Made by a program: the position numbers and the translations under genes | Source: Owenia fusiformis | Taxonomy: Eukaryota > Annelida > Polychaeta > Sabellida > Oweniidae | Reading direction: 5' to 3' | Length of the DNA: 60,000 nt | Assembly (NCBI GenBank): GCA_903813345.2 | Contig: CAIIXF020000011.1 | Coordinates: forward strand, 32,544,166 to 32,604,165 | In this document: in pieces, positions 25,419 through 37,400 of the stretch | Layout of the letters: every line of letters starts with the position of its first letter | Position numbering within the stretch: position 1 is the first letter of the stretch | Notes under the pieces: generated by a model | Databases searched by the model: none | Told to the model about the DNA's origin: nothing | Seen by the model: the letters and a program-made list of their open reading frames with translations, nothing else

Positions 25419-28400
25419 TTACAATATTCTACACTTTGCCTTTTTCTTGCGTCGATGTTGTTTTACTGGCGGTCTTTCATCAGCTTGAAATTTCCTGGAA
25501 AATTGGAAGTTGGAATTATTTCATCTTATCCATTTTTTATTTATAAATTTATTTCAATGGCTGTGCCATACTGGCATTACTAGCCATGTCTTTATATATA
25601 TTAAAACAAGAACACAAATGTGTACAAAATGTCCCCACCAATGGGTGATCCTGTCAAATGGTTATCCTGAAAATGAGTAGACAAGACTTTACCAACACAA
25701 TTTGAGGAAGGAAAATCCAAATTTTCCAAATGTATGACCATTAATATACTTTACCTGACTATTCTGACAAGGTCATAGAAAGCTTGGTCCACGTTCATTC
25801 TCACTTTGGCACTGGCTTCTATGTATGGTATTTTTAACTCTCTGGCTATTGAGGCACCTTCATCATGCGTTATCTACAAATTTTGAATATACAATACATG
25901 TATATACTATATATTCATAAATGAAGGACATGCATCATAACAGTGACAGTTTGCTCCAACCCTGTCTTTTCATTGTATATTTGTTTGTAGATATTTATGA
26001 AATACCTATTGATTAAATTTGTTCCTTCATACAGGCGATCTGTATATCTTATGTGTATGCTCTATTGTGGTCATATATTCTGTTTATGAAAGAAAATTCA
26101 AATGAATTTATGTTTTCCTGCATTCAAAGCTAGCTATATTGAAGGGAATTAACACACACATAATCAATCTTTTGCAGTAAATTACCCTTTACTGTTCACT
26201 ACACTCTACAGAGAAGGCATTAACATGACAAAATGTCACCACCTAAAACAATTTGGTCAATTTAAAGCAAGTTGGAAAATTGAGAAGGTCATAAAAGGTC
26301 AAATGTAAAGTCAGATTTGAATTTCTGAGAACATGTAGATGATTTTGAAAAAAAAATTAGTCGATTTGAAGCAAGTTGAAAAAGACCTTTTTGACCTTTT
26401 TTGACCTTGAGAAGGTCATTGAAGGTCAAATGTCAAATCTAAAGTCAAATCTAAAGTCATATTTGAATTTCCGAGAACATGTAGATGATTTTGAAAAAAA
26501 AATTAAGTCAATTTGAAGCAAGATGAAAAAATACCTTTTTGACCTTTTTTGACATTGGGAAGGTCATCGAAGGTCAAATGTCAAATCTAAAGTCAGATTT
26601 GAATTTCTGAGAACATGTAGATGATTTTGAAAAAAAAAATTAGTCAATTTGAAGCAAGTTGAAAAAAGACCTTTTTGACCTTTTTTGACTTTGAGAAGGT
26701 AATTGAAGGTCAAATGTCAAATCTTAAGTCAAATCTACAGTCAGATTTGAATTTCTGAGAACACGTAGATGATTTTGCAAAATTTTTTTTGTCAATTTGA
26801 AGCAAGTTGAAAACAGACCTTTTTGACCTTTTTTGACCTTGAGAAGGTCATTAAAGGTCAAATGTCAAATCTAAAGTCAGATTTGAATTTCTGAGAACAT
26901 GTAGATGATTTTGAAAAAAAATTAGTCAATTTGAAGCAAGTTGAAAAAAGACCTTTTTGACCTTTTTTGACCTTGAGAAGGTCATTGAAGGTCAAATGTC
27001 AAATCTAAAGTCAAATCTAAAGTCATATTTGAATTTCTGAGAACATGTAGATGATTTTGAAAAAAAAATTTAGTCAATTTGAAGCAAGATGAAAAAATAC
27101 CTTTTTGACCTTTTTTGACATTGGGAAGGTCATTGAATGTCAATTGTCAAATCTAAAGTCAGATTTGAATTTCTGAGAACATGTAGATGATTTTGAAAAA
27201 AAAATTTAGTCAATTTGAAGCAAGTTGAAAAAAGACCTTTTTGACCTTTTTTTTGACTTTGAGAAGGTCATTGAAGGTCAAATGTCAAATCTTAAGTCAA
27301 ATCTAAAGTCAGATTTGAATTTCTGAGAACACGTAGATGATTTTGAAAAATTTTTTTAGTCAATTTGAAGCAAGTTGAAAACAGACCTTTTTGACCTTTT
27401 TTGACCTTGAGAAGGTCATTGAAGGTCAAATGTCAAATCTTAAGTCAAATCTTAAGTCAGATTTGAATTTCTGAGAACACGTAGATGATTTTGAAAAAAA
27501 ATTAAGTCAATTTGAAGCAAGTTGAAAACAGACCTTTTTGACCTTTTTTGACCTTGAGAAGGTCATTGAAGGTCAAATGTCAAATCTAAAGTCAGATTTT
27601 GAAGGTCAAATGTCAAATCTAAAGTCAGATTTGAATTTCTGAGAACATGTAGATGATTTTGAAAAAAATTTAGTCAATGTGAAGCAAGTTGAAAAAAGAC
27701 CTTTTTGACCTTGAGAAGGTCATTGAAGGTCAAATGTTAAATCTAAAGTCAGATTTGAACTTCTGAGAACATGTAGATGATTTAGAAAAAAATTGAAGTC
27801 AGTCTAAACAGTATTTGTTAAGTTATAGGAAGTTGTAAGAAATTGTTACAGACGCCGGACGCCGGACGCCAACCTCCAACCACCAACCACCAACCGCCGT
27901 CGCAAAAAAATGGAGACCATAACAATATGTCACCACTTTTGGTGGTGACATAAAAAAAAACGGAGACCATAACAATATGTCACCACTTTTGGTGGTGACA
28001 TAAAAAAAACGGAGACCATAACAATATGTCACCACTTTTGGTGGTGACATAAAAAGAGAGCCATTTAAAACGCCTGATACAAGTGGATAAATGCAGAACT
28101 ATTGTATTTAATTTCAAATGATAAACTGAAAGTACTCTATATTGCAAAAACCTGAGAAGCGTTTTAGCACATAATCCTCTGTTGTCAAAAAATTGGTAAT
28201 TGACAAAAAGGGTCCAATTTGTGAAATACATAAAATACTCACAAACAAGAAAATAATCAAGAGGCTAAAATAACATTTTGGGGTTCATTTTCAAAAATGG
28301 ACCCACTCCCAATCCGCCAATGCTATGTACAACAGAGTGTGAGAAAACCATACTAATTTCTATGCAGGCAGGGTAGTGCAATAGGCTAGTGAGGCACATT

Positions 28401-31400
28401 CACCAGGTATTAAGACATTAAGACTGTTTATTCATTACTTCATTATATCAAAATTGATGGCTCCTTAAGATCAAAGGTGGTTTGAGGGTAATTAACACAC
28501 ATATAAAATTCAAGCGTTTCAAGGTAAAAGTCACCTTGAGACTAATTAACCTGACACATTAATTAGCGAGGTGTACTCATCAGTCATTATTAATTGAATT
28601 GAACATGCATACAAATGATCAGATGTAATCAGGTTGCATTACTTAAACCCCATTTACAATATTTAGGGTCTTAAATACATACAATAAAAATCAAAATGTT
28701 ATAAGACAGTATTATACAAAAGTTTCAAGATATGTAAATTTTAATGGGCAGCTAAAAAGCAAGTGCCATCAAATGTATAATATTGTGAAGATAGCAATGA
28801 CCAACAAATTACAAGTATCTTGGTATTTATAAGAAAATTACATGACACGGGCCATGCTCGTGAATGTAAAGATGTGTGGTATCAAGGAAGGTCAATGATA
28901 TACGTAGTTACAGACAACTGAATTGTCAGAGGTTAAAAAGCAATTTTCTTTCAAGGGTCAAGGGTACCCAAATGATAACCAGTTATTAGAAATGACCATC
29001 ATCACTGAATTCTGGGACTTACCCTTCTTTGATGTTCTAAATCTGCTTTGTTGCCTACAAGAATCATGGGAAATTCATCTCTGTCTTTAACTCTGAGTAT
29101 TTGTTTATGGAATTTGTAGATTTGGTCAAAACTGAAAGCAACAAGTATGAAGAGTAATAAAGAGTGTAATGACATTTACGTTTACTCATAATTATAAGAT
29201 CTACATTTCAGAATAAATCAGAATACAGTTGTACTAGCCAAAGGATAAGTCTGGATTACTAAACCAGTTTTGGAGTTGTGCAAAAGCACAATCAGTCATC
29301 ATAATCTATATTTTCTCCTCTATAAGTTCAATGATGTAATCATGGAGTGTCCGGCAAAAAAGTGGGTGCGGATCAAAATGCTGCAATCTGATTGGTCAAA
29401 TGGTGAACTGTCCGGCAAGTTTGTTTTTGAATGTTTTGATAATTTAGCTATCAGCAGGTGCAATTTTTGCTCAAGTTCCCATGTCATCACGATCCTGCTA
29501 TATTTTTGCAATATTGGAACAGGTCGAGGATCATATTCGTCTTATTGATATGACAAATTTGACAAAATTACAAAAAGAAAGTTTTCACATCATGAACTTG
29601 GAGAGAAGAAGGTATAGCCCCAAATCATAACTTCATACTGACTACATTAGTGGCACGACCAATACTTATTACTAGGTTTGTTGACATTACTAAGTATCAA
29701 ACGATCTTTTCAATAAAAATGATGACCTTATCCTGCTGAAATGGTGGAAAATTAACAATTTACTTTTTATAGACAACAAATACAGATCTGTGGATATCAG
29801 AGGATATTGTTTTATAGCACCCAGATTAGCAAAAGCACAATTGAGCAAAACATACCTGCTTCTATCTGCTACAGAAAACACAAGTAGAAAACCCTCTCCA
29901 GATCTCATATATTGTTCTCTCATTGCACTGAACTCCTCCTGTCCTGCAGTGTCTAGAACTGAAAAATATACAAACATTACAACTTTAGTGTTGTAGTAAG
30001 TGAAATGTATACAAACAATATAATTTTAGTGTTGTAATGACTGAAATGTATACAAACAATTTAATTTTAGTGTTGTAATAACTGAAATGTATACAAACAA
30101 TATAATTTTAGTGTTGTTATGACTGAACTGTATACAAACATTATAATTTTAGTGTTGAAATGACTGAAATATTTACAAACATTATAATTTTAGTGTTGTT
30201 ATGACTGAACTGTATACAAACATTATAATTTTAGTGTTGAAATGACTGAAATATTTACAAACATTATAATTTTAGTGTTGTAATGACTGAAATATATACA
30301 AACATGATAATTTTAGTGTTGTAATAACTGAACTGAATACAAACATTATAACTTTAGTGTTGTTATGACTGAAATGTATACAAACATTATCATTTTGCTG
30401 TAATAACTGAAACATGCATAAACATCATTTATGTTGTAATAACTGAATATATATATCTGTTCCCTCAGTTTTGTGATTCTGTGCTTACAGTATCATATAC
30501 AATGGTCGGCATACCATACACAAGAACATGTAATTGCATAAAATGTCAAAATCCTTGCGATAAATGTCATCTTATCCATTAATTTCTAGATTTCAAGATT
30601 AATTAAAGTTATTTTGTTTCACCGAGTAGTATTTCAACGAAAATATAAGGTTCTATCCCATAATTTTTTGGCATAAAACTAGGGGACAGATAAAAGTGTC
30701 GAAATGATTGAATCATAAATAAATATTACACATTACATCATTATAGTATTTTTTGTATTAAAACAATTAATCCTGGATATAAACACTATACAGTATACAA
30801 TGCAAGATTAACCTTTTATATTACATTAAATCAGTTGTGGCGACCATATTTTTTGTTCTTTCCATTGACTCTCATGTTAAATCAGGCTCTGTAATATGAA
30901 CATCTCCAAACTTAACACTGCAAGAGCAAAGCAAAGTTCACCTTGAAGTTGCTTTACTACACTTATTTTAACACGAGAGGAAGAAAAATATACAGTCAAC
31001 TATCTTTTAAGAAGTCACATATGCAAAGGGTACAGTATTGAAGCAACGAAGTATGAACATGAACATGACCTTGTACCTTGCAGCTGAAAATCAACTTGCA
31101 CCCTGTTTAAATGAGAAGTCATGAAAATCCAATTTTGAGCTGTACTTAACAAGGGACTAATTTATAAAGCCTGCATTACAATTTCATTGTAAAGAATTGT
31201 TCATTGAAAAATGACAATGGTTTTCTTGGAATAGTACATTAAAAAAGATTCCATAATGAGGTCAATGAGAATACACTAGCACTCAAAACTAGATAACAGC
31301 AACACCAAGGCTTGTGAATCCCATCAAACATCTAATGAATGTCAGACAACCATTTTACAAAAAGCAATCTTTCAAGCAAGTTGTTGACAGAAGATATGCT

Positions 31401-34400
31401 AAAGATATCAACAAAATCACTCTACTGCTTTTCCAGTTATAGAGAAAACTGTAAAATTTACCAAATAGCAGATAACATAAAATATCACACTACCAAGGTT
31501 TTTTGAAAATGGCTGCCTGTCATTAGTCGAGCAATTTGCTTTCAAGTAAAAATATTAACAAAATTGCTCTACTACTTTTCCAGTCACATAACAATGGTAC
31601 CAGCCAAAGTGTCAAGACAGTGTGTGATGCTTATATTGTATTCACATATCAAATATGAACCAAATCACTAAACTACTTATTGATAACAACCATTTTTCAA
31701 GATAGCCACCATATATTTTTAAAATTTGATATTGAACTAAATCAATACTCTTTATAATTTTTGCATTAAAACATATTAATATAGTTTTTTATGTTGTTAC
31801 TAAAATACTGTAAAAATCAACAATTCTTCTAAATCAGCTTCCAAGCAGAACTTGTACCACATAGAGTATATGCAAGTAAAATATAAATGATACTGGACAA
31901 ATGGTATTTGAGTTATTTCCCGGACGGACTTACATACAGACAAACATACGGATGGACAGACAGAGGGAACCATTCTCTATGTCCCCCTAACCTCATTCAG
32001 TGGGATAACAAAGGACCCGACTTAGTACTCACAAGGGAGGTACATTGAGAGGTCTGACTCATTAAGAGATATCACATTCCCAGGTTAGCATGACTCGAAA
32101 TAGATTTCTAAGTAAAACATTGTTCATGGTGAGTAATACGTTTAAAATTCCAGCTGAGCTCTGAGACATATATACCACTTTAATTAGTCCTGGAGAAACT
32201 GACTTAAACATTCTACAGACATCATGAAAGTCTTATCTAGGAAGTAATAGTATAGTAGGAACAAGGGGTTCCCATGCACCCATAAGGTGTGAATAAGTTA
32301 CATACATTTTTGTAATCCCTAGGGTGTCTTTTTAATGAATCCATTTGTTAACATTGCCAACTAATGTCCCATAGTACTTTTATGGCGGCATTCAGTTACC
32401 ATGGTTACGCATCTTTAGACATCTTACCTTGGTATCTTAAATCATTTGTAGCTCTGTCATTATTTGGTCTATAGAAATGATATTGGTACCAAATTAAACC
32501 TCGTTTAATTTCCAATAAATTTATGATATTCAATTATGCAAATTATCTAATTTGCATAAATTATGACGTCATCAATCTCTTTTTGGTTCAGAATTTCCAA
32601 CTATAGCAACGTATCTATTAGAACTGAGGCCGTATGGCAAAATTTCTGAAAGGTTTTGTCCTTTATTCTATTAGTAGAATGTATAAGCAACATAAAAGTG
32701 AAAACAGATTCAAAATTGAATCAGTATTACGAAAGTTATGTAACTTTCGAGGCAGCTATCGTGAATGTCATTATTTGACAATAATATACATACGTCTTAC
32801 CTTGGAGTCTTGAATCAAAGTAGCTTCGCCATTATTTGGTCTATAGAGATGATATTGGTATCTGATTAAACCTTATTAAATTTACTATATGGTTACAATA
32901 TTCAGTTATGCAAATTAGCTAATTTGCATTAATTGTGACGTCATCAATCCATTTTTGGTTCAGAATATCCTAGTATAGCAACATATCTATTAGAACTGAG
33001 GCCGTATGACAGAATGTGTGCATAGTTTTGTCCCTTATTTGATGAGTGGAAGATATAAGCAACATTAAAGAGACAACAAATCTTCAAAATTGGATCAGAA
33101 TTAACAAAATTATCCAGCTTTGGAGGCAACTACTGTGAACGTCATTGTTTGACAATTATAAAAAGAATATTAAATTAACAAAAAAAGTAACAACCATAGT
33201 TGTTTCAATCTTATTGAGTAAAAACGTGCATGTATTGAACTGAACTAATAAGTATGTGGAAAGGTTACATGCATTTTGACTATCATTCACAGGGGTCAAA
33301 ACGGTTATCTCGACCCTGTATAATTAAAGATCCAATCTTATAATTTACCATGCACTTTCAATGATTCATATAAATAGTATACATATAGTCTGCTTTTCAT
33401 CATATTCTTCATATTCTTGATTCTTAAAGCATCTGAAGTATAAAGCATGATTAGAAGTGAAGATGATTCATTATATGGTTTATGTAATATTTCTAACATT
33501 TCAGATGCTATGGTAACATCACTTGATAATGAGGTTTTTACATTTCACGTTCTTAATGAGTTAAAAGGAAGTTATTCTCCCTTTGCTTTAGAGATAAATA
33601 GTCACATGAATTTGTTTAGAAAAATTATAACTTAATTAATTTAACCCCCCCCCCCTGACAGCCCCATATTTGAAGATTTTGGTGAAACCTGGCAAAATAC
33701 ATTAATTATTAGGTTCCAGAAGCCCCCAGAAGCTATATGATGGCCCCCAGTAGCCCCAAGAATCTATACAGGGGCCCCAAGTGGCCCCCAGAAGCTATAC
33801 TGTGCTCCCCAGAAGCTATATGTTGGCCCCCAGAAGCTGAATAGTGGTCCCCAGGAGCTATACGGTGGCTCCCAGAAGCTATATAGGAAACCCTGTGGCC
33901 CCCAGGAGCTATACAGTGGCGCCCAGAAGCTATACAGGGGCCCCCAGTGGCCCCCCAGATGCTATACGGGGGCCCCCAGAAGCTATACGATGGCCCCTAG
34001 AAGCTATACAAGGGCCCCAGAAACTATACTATGGTCTCCAGAAGCTATATGGTGGCCCCCAGTGGCCCTCGGAAGCTATTTGATGGCCTCCAGAAGCTAA
34101 TTAGTGGCCCCCAGGTGCTATACGGTGGCTCCCAGAAGCTATACAGGGGACCCCAGTGGCCCCAAGAAGCTAAACGATGGCCCCCAGAAGCTATACAGGA
34201 GCCCCAAAAAGCTACATGATGGCCCCCAGAATCTATATGATGGCCCCAAATGGCTCCCAGAAGATGTGAAGGGCCGACAGTAGCCCCTAGAAGCTATACG
34301 GTGGCCCCCAGTGGCCCTCATAGGCTATATGATGGCCCCCAGAAGCTAAATAGTGACCCTCAGGAGCTATATGGTGGTTCCCAGAAGCTACACAATGGCC

Positions 34401-37400
34401 CCCAGTATCTATATGGTGGCCCCCAATGGCTCCCAGAAGCTATAAAGGGCCCCCCCAGTAGCCCCTAGAAGCTATACGGTGGCCCCCAGTGGCCCCGAAA
34501 GCTATATAGTGGCCCCCAGAAGCTATAAAGGGGCCCACAGTGGCTCCCAGAAGCTATACGATGGCCCCCAGAAGCTATGCAAGGGCCTGCAGAAACTGTA
34601 CTGTAGCCCCCAGAAGCTATACAGGGGCCCCCAGTGGCTCCCAGAAGCTATACGATGGCCCCCAGAAGCTATTCAAGGGCCAGCAGAAACTATACGGTAG
34701 CCCCCATAAGCTATACGATGGCCTCAAGAAGCTATACAGTGTCCCGCAATGGGCCACCATGTAGCTTTGGGGGGCACTGTATAGCTTCTAGGGGCTACTG
34801 GGGGCCCTGTATAGCTTCTGGGAGCCATTGAGGGCCATCATATAGATTCTGGGGGCCATCGTGTAGCTTCTGGGGGCTGCTGTATAGCTTCTGGGGGCCA
34901 TGGTATAGCTTCTTGGGGCCACTGGGGTTCCCTGTATAGCTTCTGGGTGCCACCGTATAGCTCCTTGGGGCCACTAATTAGCTTCTGGGGGCCATCATAT
35001 AGCTTCTGAGGGCCACTGGGGGTCACCATATAGCTTCTGGAGACACAGTATAGTTTCTGTGGGCCCTTGTATAGCTTCTGGGGGCCATCGTATACCTTCT
35101 GGGAGCCACTTGGGGCCCCTGTATAGATTCTTGGGGCCACTGGGGGCCATCATATAGCTTCTGGGGGCTTCTGGAACCTAATAATTAATGTATTTTGCCA
35201 GGTTTCACCAAAATCTTCAAATATGGGGACTGTCAGGAGGGGGTTAAATTAAGTTATAATTTTTTTAAACAAATTCATGTGACTATTTATCTCTAAAGCA
35301 AAGGGAGAATAACTTTCTTTTAACTCATTAAGAACGTGAAATGTAAAAACCTCATTATCAAGTGATGTTACCATAGCATCTGAAATGTTAGAAATATTAC
35401 ATAAACCATATGATGAATCATCTTCACTTCTAATCATGCTTTATACTTCAGATGCTTTACGAATCAAAAATATGATGAATATGATGAAAATCAGACTATA
35501 TGTATACTATTTATATGAATCATTGAAAGTGCATGGTAAATTATAAAATTGGATCTTTAATATACAGGGTCGAGATGACCGTTTTGACCCCTGTGAATGA
35601 TAGTCAAAATACATGTAACCTTTCCACATACTTATTAGTTCAGTTCAATACATGCACATTTTTACTCAATAAGATTGAAACAACTATGGTTGTTACTTTT
35701 TTTGTTAATTTAATATTCTTTTTATAATTGTCAAACAATGACGTTCACAGTAGCTGCCTCCAAAGCTGGATAATTTTGTTAATTCTGATCCAATTTTGAA
35801 GATTTGTTGTCTCTTTAATGTTGCTTATATCTTCCACTCATCAAATAAGGGACAAAACTATGCACACATTCTGTCATATGGCCTCAGTTCTAATAGATAT
35901 GTTGCTATACTAGGATATTCTGAACCAAAAATGGATTGATGACGTCACAATTAATGCAAATTAGCTAATTTGCATAACTGAGTATTGTAACCATATAGTA
36001 AATTTAATAAGGTTTAATCAGATACCAATAACATCTCTATAGACCAAATAATTGCGAAGCTACATTGATTCAAGACTCCAAGGTAAGACGTATGTATATT
36101 ATTGTCAAATAATGACATTCACGATAGCTGCCTCGAAAGTTACATAACTTTCGTAATACTGTTTCAATTTTGAATCTGTTTTCACTTTTATGTTGCTTAT
36201 ACCTTCCACTAATAGAATAAAGGACAAAACCTTTCAGAAATTTTGCCATACGGCCTCAGTTCTAATAGATACGTTGCTATAGTTGGAAATTCTGAACCAA
36301 AAATAGATTGATGACGTCATAATTTATGCAAATTAGATAATTTGCATTATTGAATATCAGAAATATTTTGGAAATTTAACGAGGTTCAATTTGGTACCAA
36401 TATCATTTCTATAGACCAAATAATGACAGAGCTACAAATGATTTAAGATACCAAGGTAAGATGTCTAAAGATGCGTAACCATGGTAACTGAATGCCGCCA
36501 TAAAAGTACTATGGGACATTAGTTGGCAATGTTAACAAATGAATTCATTAAATAGACACCCTAGGGATTACAAAAATGTATGTAACTTATTCACACCTTA
36601 TGGGTGCATGGGAACCCCTTGTTCCTACTATACTATAAGGCCTTGACACTAGATAAATGACATGTAAATGAAATGTTGCACTCCACAGCACTGGAGAACA
36701 TATTTCTTTGTCCCTGTTTTTTTTCATTTTGAGCCTAATTTATGAATTAATGTAAGAATAATAGGCTTCAACGATTTGTATGAAATTCATTTGTTCAGAG
36801 AATTTCAAAATATGTGGACTTTACCAGGCACAATGGCTGTATTACTATTACCTTGAAATCAAGATGGCCTGGTATATCAAAATGATTTACAGATGTGAGA
36901 AAATACCTAAATACTTTAGATAATAAAACATAGCACAAGTCGTCACCTCCCAGTAAAATTTTTACAAGGGAATGTTTTATTTGCTTGGAACTCATAATAT
37001 TTGCATACGCTTTGTAGTGATCCTATAGATTAGCCTTGTTTTTTAGGTTAACATGGACTTTTTAAAGTTAAATGCAGTCTTGCGTCAAGTAAGCCTGTAC
37101 TCCCCCAATTAAGGATCGGATAGGTAAGATAATGTCACACAAAGGGAGGGGGGGGGGGTAAAGGACTTAGGCTTGATTCAAAACTGCTGAAGGAAATGCC
37201 TCAAAAATTGGGATGGATCTGAAAATCAATATAATTTGACAAAAATAGATTTTTTTAAATCTGAACTATTTTTAAGAAGGGTCATTTTTTTACTGGGACT
37301 ACTAAAACCTTTGAAGCGCTTACTTTTACATGAACCTATTTTAGAGAATGGATACTGAACTTCTACTTAGTTTGGTGCTACTTATTTTGGCCTGTTTGCT

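Larger units (their letters stand above)
26214..28051 (+). mobile_element. Hairpin-ended interspersed repeat, copy 3, expanded by a satellite
   Basis: It starts AAGGCATTAACATGACAAAA with TGTCACCACCT as in copy 1. It then carries about 1.5 kb of tandem repeats, a GACGCCGGACGCC and CCAACCACCAACC stretch (27850-27898), and ends in the hairpin TGTCACCACTTTTGGTGGTGACA. The whole lies in the R-Ras intron between the exons at 25873 and 29023. Conserved ends around a central tandem array is the architecture described for bivalve 'pearl' and other non-autonomous Helentron elements; membership is inference. No coding content. Confidence 0.7.
32247..36636. mobile_element. 4.4-kb foldback-like inverted repeat element
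   Basis: The outermost matched bases are ATAGTATAGTAGGAAC on the left and their reverse complement on the right. The left arm runs about 32247-33715 and the right arm 35175-36636, in the same order inverted and close to identical where compared (about 97-98% over the 33447-33720 segment). Each arm holds two diverged direct repeats of about 373 bp, then a 62-codon open frame, then a CCCCAGAAGCTATA-rich array that reverses direction near 34758. It resembles foldback elements, whose long inverted repeats are built of subrepeats. No transposase and no clear target duplication were found. A short TTATCTAG match lies just outside both ends. It sits in the 10.3-kb R-Ras intron. Confidence 0.85.

Noticed and set aside
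26270-27810. Nuclear-receptor response array from AGGTCA words in the satellite
   Set aside because: The words are part of the repeat unit; spacing and orientation are set by the unit rather than by a known response-element layout.
33844-35140. Proline-rich repeat proteins ([12 protein letters not shown]) on both strands
   Set aside because: They follow from the degenerate CCAGAAGCTATA array and change frame repeatedly; both arms give the same artefact.
34031-35140. Origin or centromere-like function for the central array of the foldback element
   Set aside because: Only composition and inversion are seen; nothing in the sequence supports replication or centromere roles.
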